A stretch of 64,000 nucleotides of DNA from Bryopsis sp. KO-2023 (taxonomy: Eukaryota > Chlorophyta > Ulvophyceae > Bryopsidales > Bryopsidaceae), in the NCBI GenBank assembly GCA_030272585.1, contig BSYQ01000012.1, positions 2,170,001-2,234,000 of the forward strand, in the 5' to 3' direction. Below, piece by piece: positions 1 to 9,706 of the stretch. The translations under genes were made by a program, and so were the position numbers. The stretch's first letter is position 1. Each line of letters begins with the position of its first letter. Under the pieces are notes generated by a model. The model was not told the DNA's origin and ran no database searches. It saw nothing but the letters and a program-made list of their open reading frames with translations.

Positions 1-28
1 TTTTGTGTTTTTTTTCGGTTTTTTTCAG

Positions 29-784
29 GGTTTACGAGATGTCAGTGAATTGGGAACTGGTGCTTTGTTGTTTGCTGGTGGTGTCGGTGGAATGGCGTTT
101 TGGCTTCCCATGTATCCCACCGACGTAGTCAAATCAAAACTTCAAATCGACAGTTTCAAGAATCCAACCTACAGGGGCATATGGGATTGCACAAAAAAGG
201 TGGGAAAATGACGGTGAAGTTTGAAGGCGTGTGGTTTTAAGATATGATATGAGTAAAAAAAGACAAAAAGAAAAAACATTCACAGAAACATGGAAGGAAT
301 GAAATGGAAAGAAAAGAAAAGGAAAAACAAAGCGAAAAAAAAAAAATGAACTAAGAAGAAGGAAACGCTGCAACCTATGTTTTCAGGTTTTCAAACGACG
401 AAGATGTTGAGAAAATTATGTATTCTTATCTCCATTTTTTTTTTCTTGATTTTTTTTTTCTGGATTTTTGCTGCAAGAATGTTCTCAAAAATTTTGGTGT
501 TTTAAGAACAGCTTTTTTTGGTTTGCATCGTGTGTTTTTTTTGCTTTTTTTTTTGGAAAATTCTGCGAATCAATCAATGGGGGCATCTTTGACCACGTTG
601 TTCCTTGCTTAATATTCACCAGTTTTTATTATTGATTATATTCGACTTTTTCTTGGAACAGATTTATCATGCCGAGGGCACCCGAGGATTTTACCATGGA
701 TACGCTCCCAGCCTGCTCCGCAGTTTCCCTGCAAATGCTGCATGTTTTTTCGCCTATGAATTGTGCCTTAACCTACTGAGATAA
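29..784 (+). CDS. Mitochondrial carrier (SLC25) protein, C-terminal two exons
   Basis: The left edge of the window cuts this gene. A pyrimidine-rich acceptor precedes exon 29-199, which ends at a GTGGGA donor; the last exon is 662-784 with stop TAA. The first exon carries the carrier signature MYPTDVVKSKLQ (the Px[DE]xx[KR] motif at the end of an odd-numbered helix) followed by the matrix loop YRGIWDC. The last exon reads EGTRGFYHGYAPSLLRSFPANAACFFAYE, in pieces the typical third carrier repeat with its [D/E]G motif and final helix. The wording is closest, from memory, to carnitine/acylcarnitine carriers and plant BOU-type carriers of the inner mitochondrial membrane. Substrate cannot be settled from this fragment. 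The 462-bp intron is full of poly-A and poly-T tracts. Confidence 0.85.
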
Positions 785-1553
785 AACAAAAAAAGACTTG
801 CAGAAATTAGGGGGCAGGGGGGGGGGGGGGGAGGGAAAAATGAAAAACTTGAATGAATGAAAGCAACTGCCATTAAAATCGTGGTGAGGACCGGGGGGAG
901 GGGGGGAAGAGGAGAAAAAAAATATCACCGGTATGATTGCCTTAAAGAAGCCCTTTAGGAAGGAAATTCTGCAGCTGGATGATTTGTCAATGCAAGGTTT
1001 TATATTCTTTCGACAAATCACCTCGGCTTCGTGCCCGTCGGGTCAGGATTAAAAAAAAAAGAAAAAAACAGATGGAAAAAGAAAGACTTGGAAAAAAAAT
1101 CTGGAAACTGTTCGAAGGCGGGGAAAAGAAAAGGAAAAAAAAAGTCCTTGGGTTGGTGATTGAAATTCTGGCTGAAACAGCTGGTTCTTTTTTTTTTTTT
1201 TTTCCGAGGCGAATGTGTTTTTTTTCCCCTTCTTTTTTCTTTTTTATTGATGGAAGAGAAACAATCGAGAAGAGAGACAGAAATTAGGAGGAATGTGGGG
1301 GGTAAAATTGTCAGGTCCAGAATTCTGTTGAGAATTTGTTCGTATTTCTTGTTTTAAAGGATGACCCTTTTTCTTTTTGCAATCACTCTTAAGTACTGCT
1401 AAATCTGATATCCATTTCTGATTTTTTTTCTTCCAACTGTTCCATTGATTGTGTAAATGTGGTTAGTTGAATGTGGGAAGCTGGTCAGGTAGAATGTATG
1501 CATGTCAGACCATAGTCGGGAAGCAGTCCAGGGGTGGTTAGCCTGGGCTGTAT
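785..1553. other. Non-coding, homopolymer-rich interval
   Basis: Runs of G, A and T and purine-rich stretches follow the carrier stop codon. Open frames here are low-complexity (poly-Lys, poly-Phe, poly-Pro) and show no gene-like composition. It presumably holds the 3' untranslated region of the carrier gene. Confidence 0.6.
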
Positions 1554-1688
1554 TTATGAACACAACCTCATGCACTCAATGCCACATTCATCCAGCTTGA
1601 ATCCACATTGGGCCAGAGCAGCGCTGCGACAAGCACCAACGTAAAACAAACCCATCTGATTCAACAATCGGAAATAGTTCGTCAATAG
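1554..1688 (-). CDS. Putative terminal exon of an unknown minus-strand gene
   Basis: On the minus strand a polypyrimidine tract and TTTCAG acceptor precede an open 44-codon exon ending in TAA. The peptide is balanced and cysteine-rich: LLTNYFRLLNQMGLFYVGA, then CRSAALAQCGFKLDECG, then IECMRLCS. I do not recognise it. Its upstream part would lie beyond the element C insertion (1770-29602), so if real the gene has been split by that insertion. No matching upstream exon was found in 29608-30142. The only support is the splice signal and the peptide composition. Confidence 0.28.
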   Translation of the reverse strand, partial: LLTNYFRLLNQMGLFYVGACRSAALAQCGFKLDECGIECMRLCS

Positions 1689-1769
1689 CTGAAAGGCATT
1701 GTTAAAAAAAAAGACACGAAAAGAATCCTCCCATCCTCGCTTTGAAGTGAACCGATGGACAAGAGTGAC

Positions 1770-1965
1770 TGTCACATGTAAACGAACACATTTACAGCGA
1801 GTCGCTAGAACAAAGCTTGTACTCGAGCGGTGTTCCAACAAAACGGTTGAGAGTGAGAGAGTGAAACGACGTCGAGTGGACGTCTGTAACTGAAACCCAT
1901 CGAAGGAGAGTCGACTGACGTGAGACGTCGTGTGAGATGGGCGGAGTTATGAGAACAACACAACA
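1770..1965 (+). repeat. 5' LTR of element C
   Basis: This matches the right end of the 3' copy from CACATGTAAACG through the terminal ACAACACAACA, with one difference noticed over 193 bp. It begins TGT and ends CA, next to the GTGAC duplication. It is shorter than the 3' copy. Confidence 0.75.
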
Positions 1966-1977
1966 TGGTTTCGGAGC
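1966..1977 (+). promoter_or_regulatory. Primer-binding site of element C
   Basis: TGGTTTCGGAGC starts at the first base after the 5' LTR. TGG is complementary to the CCA end of tRNA. The same 12 bases follow the 5' LTRs of families A/B and D. Confidence 0.7.
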
Positions 1978-2083
1978 ATCGTGGTGAGCTGAAGTGTGAC
2001 GCCACTGGAAGGCGCGTGAAAGTTATGGTCACCCAGAAACAAAAAAACTGAGTGGCCCCCCTTTCGACAGGAAGGGGGGAGCG

Positions 2084-3250
2084 GTGGAGCTTATCGCTAA
2101 CTGGGAGCCTGAGAAAGGAAATGGGTTCTCTCAAAAGGACGATTGCGTTCAGGTGCTTAGTGGGAAGGCACGATTTATACCACCCCACACTTGGACTAAA
2201 CTTTACTTGCCGTTTTCGATAACCGTGCTGGGTACCGTGACTCTGGTCAGTGCAATACATCGTGCTTGTGTGGTTTCTGGAGTTTCGTCGACACCTGGGG
2301 GGCAGATGCGTGTGGATGTATATAACGCGTCTGATGAGGTTCTGACCTTTACACCAACGACGCCGGTTATTAACATTTTCGGTGTGAGAGAGTTGCGAGT
2401 CACAGGAGGGAAGGCAACTGTGAAGAGAGTGAATCAGTGTTCGGTGGAGATAACTGAAAAATCATTGAGGAAGGAAATCTGTGACAATTTCCCAATTGTC
2501 TTCGATCACACAACACATGAGATCACTGATAAAATGGCTGAGATGGAAGTAAGAAGAAATGAGGTTCCTTTTCCCGAACCACCTGAGCTGGGGGTCCGCA
2601 CCCAGTACTGTTTAATAAACAGTGTTTATCGAGCGCGGCTGGGAGGAGCACGGTTCAGACTGTACTGGAGGAGTACGAACAGAAAGGATACCTGAGGTCA
2701 GCCTCAAAGTCCGAGTCAGTATATCTCTCACCTCTACTACCAGTACTGAAGCCCAACGGAAAAGTCCGACTCACCAACGACTACAGGAAGTTAAACGGCT
2801 ATTTTCGAACTGGTGGGACACCTGTCACGACTCACGCTGACTCATGGACTAAACTATGGGAGATCGATCCTGAATGGCGTTTCTTTGCTAAGGTGGATCT
2901 CAAGGATGCTTTTTTTAGTATCCCTCTGTCCGAGGAGATCCTTCGGCTTTACTTTCGGTGATCGTACTTTCGTGTGGAAAAGACTGCCCCAAGGCTTTCT
3001 GTGGGCGTCCACGCTATTTTCGGAAAGGGCTGCTGATTCAGCAGCCCTGAAGTAGTGGCTGGCCTGGCAGTGCAATTCGCCGATGACTTACTTGTGGGGG
3101 CCAGGTCACTTCAAGAACTAAGAGAAAAGCTACTGCTACTATTTAAACGGTTAGCTATTTTTGGAATGAAGGCAAACGAAGCGAAGATCGAATGGCTGAC
3201 CCAGAGTGTGACCTTTCTTGGATATCAAATCACTCCTGGCGGCTGGTCAC
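2084..3250 (+). pseudogene. Element C pol, left part: protease-RT spacer and reverse transcriptase (fossil)
   Basis: Peptides resembling the spacer upstream of Ty3-type RT are followed by RT blocks: a TFVWKRLPQGF-like motif and the catalytic block VQFADDLLVGA (Y/F-x-D-D type), then the thumb-side FLGYQITPGGW. The RT is broken. Homology stops exactly at the hAT insertion (duplication CTGGTCAC, 3243-3250) and resumes at 22904. Confidence 0.75.
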
Positions 3251-3304
3251 CATACTAGGGATATGATAGGTAATAATCGGCCTGCTGTAAACAGGTCTAA
3301 ACGG

Positions 3305-3610
3305 GGTCGGATCGGACTCTGGTTTTCACGAACGTGTGTTTTGGAGTGATACAAAAAAAGTCGGTTTTTTTTTTTTTTTTCAAAACCGATCATGATCGGC
3401 GTCGATCATCGGTGATCGGTGTTATGATCGGACCGATTAATCGGGATCGGCGACCGATCCGATCAAAGAACGGCGTCGGCCGATCACGATCCCGATCCGA
3501 TCAAGGCGTGGAGCTGTGATCGGAATAGTCGGCCGATCAAAGTCGGCGTGTTTTCTTTGATCGGTGCAGTGATCGGGGTGTGCCGATCATGATCGGTGTG
3601 AAAGGCGCAA
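3305..3610. repeat. Left subterminal repeat array of the hAT element
   Basis: GATCGG and its complement CCGATC recur well over a dozen times in both orientations, often overlapping as near-palindromes such as CCGATCATGATCGG. Subterminal motif clusters of this kind are the usual transposase-binding sites of hAT elements (Ac/Ds is the classic case). The mirror array is at the other end. Confidence 0.8.
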
Positions 3611-3889
3611 TGTCGGTCACATCATTCAAAATCGGTTGTGTGGGTCTGATGCCGACTTGCGATCCGACTACCCGTGTTCACTGACACACCGATGACTCAG
3701 ATGTGACGTCCAGCGCAAAACTGCCTCCAATATATGTCGAGCCTCGAGGCGTTTGGGCCACCTTCTTTTCTCGTGTTATGCTTGGACTTGTCTCTGTTTG
3801 CATATTGCGGTCCCTGTTTCGGTCCCTGTTTTTGTCCCGGTTTCGGTCCCTTTACCCCAGGTCCTGTTTTTTTTCTCTCGGTTTCTGAA

Positions 3890-5535
3890 ATGGTCGACGC
3901 GTTCCCTGCTATTCGGTACGCCCGGGAGCTTAACAGCCTCGGTGGCGCGATTCCTCCCGCGGTGGGAAAAGAACCTGCCGACGCGCGGCAGAGAATCTAT
4001 GGCTGCGTCCGGTCCCTGCGTCGGTTTTTCGGATTGGAACGGGTAAGTATCGTTGTCGCGGTTTCTGTTGGTGCTGCTGTTGGTGTCTGTCCGGAAACAG
4101 ATTTCTTGTTTGCTTGGTTGTGTAGGTTCCGTTCCTGAAGGTTTGCAGTACTCTCGGATCCGGTTATCTGCAAGCTGCGATGGACAACGACCCGTACCTG
4201 CCCAGACTCGTGGACCGTTTGCTGGTGTACCTGGAGCAAGGCCCACCCGGAATCGTGAGAGAGGGTTACCAGAACCTGGCTTCGGATACGCATCGGGTGA
4301 TATCGGTTAAAACAGGTGAGTTAAATCAGTTGAATATCTGATGCTGCGGTTGTTTTATTGTTTTTTTCCTGTTAGGGTAACAAGTTGTTGTGTATGGAGC
4401 AGGAGTGCTCACAGGATATTGCCTGGAACAGAACCTGGCTCAGCTAGAAGTTGAGGTCCAGAATATGATAGTAATCTCGGATCAGATTGCTGCAGACTTC
4501 TCGATTCCATTACCACCAGCACCAGCACCAGCACCAGCACCAGCACCAGCACCAGCACCAGCACCAGCACCAGCACCAGCAGCACCACCAGCAGCACCAC
4601 CCATGCCATCTGGATCAGGATCCTCAGCGCCAGCAGCAGCACCACCGGTTGGATCAGGGTCAGGAATGGCACCACCAGCAGCATCGTATGAACCGGCCCC
4701 ATCAGGACCTGGCTCATTCATCAAGGTGGAGCCTGTGGAACACTGGGGAGACGATGACAGCGAAGTGGAGCTGATTGGGGAGTTCCGACCTCAACCAGGG
4801 CGTGGATCCTGTGCGGAATATGAAGATGGAGAGTACCCAGATTCAGGATATGGATCGGGGTTTGGATCAGGGTTTGGATCGGGGTCAGGACTTGGGTCAG
4901 GATCAAGGCCTGGATCAGGATTCGGAAACGAACCTCTCAGAAGTGGTGGCAGGGGTCCCCAACCTAACTTTGAACAGATGCGAGCCCAGATGCACGCACA
5001 CAGGCAGGACCAGAGTGAGCCCCAGAGGTACCCAGTAGAAACCCCGTTCCCGAGAGATTTTGATGGCTTCTCCTGTCAAACGGATCAGCGCGGTAGAGCC
5101 GTGCCCAGAAGGTGCCCAGTACAACAGGACCAGATCCAATTATCGGATGAGGAGCGGGTTCAGCTGCGGTTGGAGGACATGGAGCTCAGGACCAGGTACA
5201 CCTTCAACGGAGATTATAAAATCCAATTCCCCATCAGCTTCCGGTCGATGGTCCACCTGGTACAGTTCCTCCAAAACGTGGCCCTGGAAAACTCGTGGAT
5301 TCTCCACAGAATAAAGGAAGCATTATATATCCATGGCATTGTCATATCAGACACTAAAGTTTACAGGAGAACCGGAAGAGGGGGGTTGGACGGTTTCAGG
5401 CGTCATTCAGGGAACTCGGGCACAGTGTTCAGCGTTAGAGAATGGAATGATGCACTGGTGGAAGAAATCGATGTTGTAGAGGAGCAGGAGCAGGACCAGG
5501 ATCAGCAGCACCATGGGGGTGGGTTTGAAGGGTAG
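3890..5535 (+). CDS. hAT accessory protein, spliced, Pro-Ala and Gly-Ser rich, unknown function
   Basis: Three exons fit: 3890-4042 (starts MVDAFPAIRYAREL), 4126-4315 (GT-AG, phase 0), then about 4385-5535. The last acceptor is chosen at 4384 because the nearer AG at 4375 runs into a stop. The product is about 498 residues: an N-terminal globular part of about 115 residues, a (Pro-Ala)n block coded by an ACCAGC microsatellite, a Gly-Ser-Phe rich block with repeated GFGSGFGSGSG, an acidic patch with IKVEPVE and DDDSEVELIG (which look like a sumoylation site and a SUMO-interacting motif, by inference), and a folded-looking C-terminal part (LSDEERVQLRLEDMEL, SMVHLVQFLQNVALENSW). I recognise no family. 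It lies opposite the transposase inside the same hAT ends, so it is probably an element-encoded helper. Confidence 0.65.
4512..4580 (+). repeat. ACCAGC hexanucleotide microsatellite (coding)
   Basis: About eleven tandem ACCAGC units encode the Pro-Ala tract of the hAT accessory protein. Frames on the other strand are open only because of the repeat. Confidence 0.9.
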
Positions 5536-5635
5536 GAATGTGATGATTGTCCAGAGTTTGACAATGGAATGGTGCACTGGTGGGAGAAATCGATTTTGTA
5601 GAGGAGCAGGATCAGGATCAGCTTTGCTGGGTAGG

Positions 5636-6102
5636 TGTAACCCCAAACCACGTCGCCTTAACCGATTTGGTCACCTCCACGGGAGGAGTGCTGCCACAGA
5701 ACTGGGACTGTGGCAGCAGTGCAGTAATGATTGTGGTGAAGGAGCAGTCCTGCCACAGCAGGGTTTTTTATAATAATTTGTCAAGGTTTCTAAGGGCAGT
5801 TGGGTAGTAGTTAGACCGTCCATTTGTTAGGTTCAATAAGGGTTAGTAAGGGTTATTATAGGTCAAAGAGGTAGCTAGGTTGTAGCTGAAGTCCATTGGG
5901 GCTGAAGCTACGGTTTTTGTATTTATAAAGCACCTCTGAACATATTCGATGTAAGCTCTCTTTTTGTTCGAGTGTTTGTCTTCTCCTATCCGACCTTTGC
6001 ACACTACCACGTTCAACCACGAGCCCTTAGGCTCTTTTCCGTTCTCCCCACGATCAGTCCCTCCGCAGGGGTGACCCAATAGGGAGAGACGACGTCATTT
6101 GT
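5636..6102 (+). repeat. 5' LTR of element A
   Basis: These 467 bp match 9702-10168 by eye without difference. The LTR contains a TATTTATAA TATA-like box near 5930 and a 10-bp hairpin, GCTGCCACAG at 5690-5699 pairing with 5708-5717. Bases 6103-6114 just after it are the primer-binding site TGGTTTCGGAGC. Confidence 0.9.
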
Positions 6103-6179
6103 TGGTTTCGGAGCCAGGTTACAGCGTTCTGGAGAACTTAAGTTTTCGTGGGAGACTACTCCAAAGACTACAAGGAAGA

Positions 6180-8141
6180 ATGGCGGGGATACCATCACCA
6201 TCTCTGGATAAGATATGTCGATATGAGACCATCACTTCCAGAAATTTTCGGTATGCGTTTCAGCGCTCAAGGATCTACGCGACATATCAGCAGTTCTGCG
6301 CATCAGTGGTGGACCACTATGTCCCAGAAGGACCCGGAGAGAATATTTTGGCAATACTGTACGAAGTTAACAATGTTCTGATGGCCGACTTCGACGCAGC
6401 GTATCCTCCAGGATCACACGGGAGGCCCGCAGCTTCTCCAGCAGCAGTGGCTGGAAATATTGATGCGTTAAAGATGAACGTGGCAGGATTTCTCGTAACG
6501 GAAAGAGCTATCTTGGAGAGTCCTTCAGAAAAGGAAGCAGTCCTTCGCAAATGTGTCAAGAAAAAGGGGCAAACGTGGCTGCAGTGGATCGAGCAGTTTC
6601 GCCAAGAAGCAATGGCAGTGGAACAGGATGTGGATGATGCGAAAATAAAAGAAATTTTCTTCAAACTACTTCCAAAGGATTGCAGAGTCGGAACGGCAGC
6701 AATGGTGACCGCCACATATGTAGACGCTATCGCAAACGCAAAGGAATGGATCATCAACGTGTTTCGCCTCGAAGATACAACAGCGAAACTCCAAGGGGAC
6801 GCAATGGACATTGGAGCGGTAGGCGAGACTACAGCACCTGCAGAAAAGGAATCGCCGGTGAGACAAGGAGAACTTCCGCAGACCGATTGGCAACAAAAGC
6901 TGAAAGAGGTACCGTTTGGCTCTCTCAAGTTTTTCATCACTCAATTGAGTAAGAGAGATCGAAGATTCAAAGGGTTTTTGAGCTGGTTGGCAAAGAGCGG
7001 CGGCGGCGGAAGCGGAGGCAACGGCGGATTCAGGAACAACGGAGGTGGATTCAGAAGAGGAGGAACGCCGTATCGTGGAATGCCTACGAGAACCGTTCAA
7101 TTCGATGAACCCCAATTCGAAGACAACAACGAGTTTGAAGGATTGGAAGAAGAAGATCTCTATCAGCCCGAGACAAACTATGTCGGGACCATTTCTGCCG
7201 TGCCTGTGGCAAAAGTGCCGACGAGGAAATGGAAGAAGTCCGAGAGAACCCAGTACCGCCGTGGGAACCCAACCAGTGGACCAAAGCAAACAAGGAGTTC
7301 CAAGAGTCGTGAAACCGGAGGGATTTTGAAGACCAAAACTTACAAGGAAGTTTTGACTGTGGGAAAATCAGCAGGACTCCTGACAACCAAGATGTCTCTC
7401 GTGTCTACAGCCGCAGAAAGTGTGGAAGAATTCGCTATTATCGACACGGGAGCAGCCGTCAATGTGATTTCCACGGATCTGGCAAAAAGATTGGGGGTGT
7501 CGCCAAAGCAAGAAGGAGCACCCAGTAAAATTCGAACGGCTGATGGCAGGACTGTGGACACTGAAGGCAGCATTTCTTCCATCAAGATAGGAACCGAGGG
7601 GAAGAAGGTTTCCGCGGATTTTTACGTGATGAAGGAGCCCGGATACGAGCTGTTGGTCGGCATGCCTATTCTCAACTCGTTGAACGCCGTGATCGATGTT
7701 CGAAGGAAGAAGATCCACATAGGATCTGGAAAAACTCTCCAATGCATGGTCACAAGATTGCCTGAGGAAGTAGTGCTTCCAGAAAGGGAGAAAACGGACG
7801 AAGAGAGTGTGGAGCTGACTTCTGCCAAACGACATCTCAAGATTGTCAACGTTGCAAAGGATCGCTATTCTGTACCTCTGGGGAGAAACTTGGTGCTCAA
7901 GCCGCATTCACTCTCCACGATTTGGATACCGATCAAGACATCCAAGGAGATCGAGCTCAGTCCAGTCGTTCCGAATGGCAGTATCGCCATTCATGCAGGA
8001 TTGAATTATAAGGGTCAGTACCTCCGCGTCCAAATCAGCAATTGGAATGACCTGCCCGTCCAATTGCCGAGCAACTACAAGGTTGCGACTTTCGTGCACG
8101 AGGGACCCGTCAAGTTCAATGACCGGGAGGTATCAAACTAG
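6180..8141 (+). CDS. gag-pro: Gag-protease polyprotein of element A
   Basis: Of the starts available I chose the ATG at 6180 (MAGIPSPSLDK), since the frame upstream only opens into the primer site. The product is 653 residues. The N-terminal half is helical and capsid-like (EKEAVLRKCVKKKGQTWLQW is typical of Gag). The usual CCHC zinc knuckle is absent; in its place is a Gly/Arg-rich segment around residues 280-310 (GGGGSGGNGGFRNNGGGFRR), a likely RNA-binding tail. Next is a retropepsin-type aspartic protease with FAIIDTGAAVN and the later YELLVGMPIL block, then the beta-rich spacer that precedes RT in Ty3-type elements. The frame looks whole. Confidence 0.88.
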   Translation: MAGIPSPSLDKICRYETITSRNFRYAFQRSRIYATYQQFCASVVDHYVPEGPGENILAILYEVNNVLMADFDAAYPPGSHGRPAASPAAVAGNIDALKMNVAGFLVTERAILESPSEKEAVLRKCVKKKGQTWLQWIEQFRQEAMAVEQDVDDAKIKEIFFKLLPKDCRVGTAAMVTATYVDAIANAKEWIINVFRLEDTTAKLQGDAMDIGAVGETTAPAEKESPVRQGELPQTDWQQKLKEVPFGSLKFFITQLSKRDRRFKGFLSWLAKSGGGGSGGNGGFRNNGGGFRRGGTPYRGMPTRTVQFDEPQFEDNNEFEGLEEEDLYQPETNYVGTISAVPVAKVPTRKWKKSERTQYRRGNPTSGPKQTRSSKSRETGGILKTKTYKEVLTVGKSAGLLTTKMSLVSTAAESVEEFAIIDTGAAVNVISTDLAKRLGVSPKQEGAPSKIRTADGRTVDTEGSISSIKIGTEGKKVSADFYVMKEPGYELLVGMPILNSLNAVIDVRRKKIHIGSGKTLQCMVTRLPEEVVLPEREKTDEESVELTSAKRHLKIVNVAKDRYSVPLGRNLVLKPHSLSTIWIPIKTSKEIELSPVVPNGSIAIHAGLNYKGQYLRVQISNWNDLPVQLPSNYKVATFVHEGPVKFNDREVSN

Positions 8142-8143
8142 AA

Positions 8144-8175
8144 AGGCCCGTCGAAAGGGGACTTCGGACGGGCCT
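8144..8175 (+). promoter_or_regulatory. Hairpin between the two ORFs of element A
   Basis: Two bases after the end of the first ORF, AGGCCCGTC (8144-8152) pairs perfectly with GACGGGCCT (8167-8175) around a 14-nt loop. The second ORF starts 28 nt further on. The hairpin is preserved in copy B (about 26068-26099). A structured spacer there may influence how the downstream ORF is expressed; this is inference. Confidence 0.6.
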
Positions 8176-8203
8176 AACTAGATCCGAACAAGACAAAGAA
8201 GCC

Positions 8204-9706
8204 ATGGCAGAAGCACTAAAGGATATGGTGAGGAAACACCCGGAGGTATTCGGCCCGATTATACCTCCGCAGCAAACGAAAATGGAGGAACTAGCGGTAT
8301 CGATGGAGGAGTGCGGCTATAGGAGAGAGCCGCCAAAGTCGAACGTCCCCCAAAGGAGCATCCAAGACCAGAGATTGTCCGAGGAACAAGTGAAGGAGTG
8401 GTTAAAGGAACAGGTGGAACTCGGGTTCATAGAACCTTTACAACGGAAGGACTATCCTCGCGGCGTATACTGGAATCCATCCCAGATAAGCTACTGCGAA
8501 AGGAGAAAGGGACCGAGGCCGATAATAGACTTCAGGAAGCTCAACACCTACGGCAGCGATGAGCACCAACCGGGCATTCAAGACGCAAGAAGACTGGTGC
8601 GATCTATCCCGGGCAAGTGGAAGTACTTCATCGTCGTGGACATAGCCAAGGCATACAATAAAGTGCCGATCAAGAAGGAGGTCAAGGCATTGACGGCGTT
8701 CAAAGTGGGGAGCAAAGAGTTTGTCAACAGCACCATTCCCCACGGCACTTCGTGGTCCGTGAGGGTATTCAACGACAAGATGTGCCGGGTATTCGAAGGT
8801 TTGGAGGAGTTCCGCCGCTACATGGATGATCTGCTCATTGGCGGCGCTACTGTGGAGGAGTGCTTCCAGAACTTCGGTAGAATAGTTTCTCGATGCAAGG
8901 AATACGGACTTCAAATCAACCAAAGGAAAATCGTCAGTGGAACTGAGGTGAAGTTTCTCGGATTCCACATTCAACAAGGAAAGTTTCATCCGGATATACC
9001 TTGGGAAAAAGTGAATGAAACTATTGCTAAACTGGTTGGAACGGCGGAACTGAGGGAAATTCAGCAGCTCCGCGGTCTGCTGAACGCCTTCAAGAACTCG
9101 ACTCTGGAATGGGACATGCAACATTTGCTATCCAGGATGGAAGCCAATCAAGTACCGCCACAGGAGATAAAGGCGGAACTACAAAGTAAGGTATCGCAAT
9201 GGCTGAGTCGTTGCTATTGCCGTGCATTTTCTGCCGGCGATACTCAACGGAAGTTGTTTGTTGATTGGGCTTCTATTGATACATCAGAGTATTTTGGATA
9301 TATTTTGACAGATGGATCGGGGAGGATTTTATACCTCGGACACGGAAAAATAAGTGGACAACATTCAAGTTTCTTGGGGGAAGTATTGGCAGCTATGAGC
9401 GCCGTTAAGGAAATACCCACAGATTTGTGGAGGGGAACTGCCGTTCAGATTTTTTCCGATAATTGGGCGGCAGTGAAAAGTCTATGGGCTCACCTCACCC
9501 AAGAGGGGAAAGAAGCAGCACCTATTAAGGATTTGAGAACTTTGAGAGCGGTAACGGGAATCAAAGAAATTTTGCAGTTCAGCGGTTGTTCGAGTATCTC
9601 CGTACAACACATAGATGGGAAAGCCAATTTTGTGGCTGATCATTTGAGTAGATGGTATGAAATTCGGAGTACTTCACAGTGGAAACGAAGTGGGTTACAG
9701 CTGTAA
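8204..9706 (+). CDS. pol: Reverse transcriptase-RNase H polyprotein of element A
   Basis: The ORF is 500 codons from an ATG (MAEALKDMVRKHPEVFG). RT blocks appear in order: RPIIDFRKLN, IVVDIAKAYNKVPI (first catalytic Asp), TIPHGTSWSV, the active site FRRYMDDLLIGG, and VKFLGFHIQQGKF. RNase H follows with FVDWASIDT, the SSFLGEVLAAM Glu block, IFSDNWAAV Asp block and VQHIDGKANFVADHLSR. The C-terminal RNase H layout (SDN..AAV, then H-I-x-G-K-x-N-x-x-A-D-x-L-S-R) is that of Ty3- and DIRS-like elements. The frame ends in the LTR with no integrase. It looks whole. Confidence 0.93.
   Translation: MAEALKDMVRKHPEVFGPIIPPQQTKMEELAVSMEECGYRREPPKSNVPQRSIQDQRLSEEQVKEWLKEQVELGFIEPLQRKDYPRGVYWNPSQISYCERRKGPRPIIDFRKLNTYGSDEHQPGIQDARRLVRSIPGKWKYFIVVDIAKAYNKVPIKKEVKALTAFKVGSKEFVNSTIPHGTSWSVRVFNDKMCRVFEGLEEFRRYMDDLLIGGATVEECFQNFGRIVSRCKEYGLQINQRKIVSGTEVKFLGFHIQQGKFHPDIPWEKVNETIAKLVGTAELREIQQLRGLLNAFKNSTLEWDMQHLLSRMEANQVPPQEIKAELQSKVSQWLSRCYCRAFSAGDTQRKLFVDWASIDTSEYFGYILTDGSGRILYLGHGKISGQHSSFLGEVLAAMSAVKEIPTDLWRGTAVQIFSDNWAAVKSLWAHLTQEGKEAAPIKDLRTLRAVTGIKEILQFSGCSSISVQHIDGKANFVADHLSRWYEIRSTSQWKRSGLQL

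Noticed and set aside
773-1357. ORFs rich in Lys, Phe and Pro after the carrier gene
   Set aside because: They are homopolymer translation products without start context or domain.
4409-4774. His-Gln-rich, Val-Leu-rich and Gly-Ala-rich ORFs in other frames
   Set aside because: They are produced by the ACCAGC microsatellite read in alternative frames.
6317-7907. Long minus-strand ORFs (207, 207 and 179 codons) within element A, and their mirrors in B
   Set aside because: They are exact antisense shadows of Gag-protease codons, reproduced in both copies.
8438-9124. 228-codon minus-strand ORF
   Set aside because: It is a shadow of the RT ORF.
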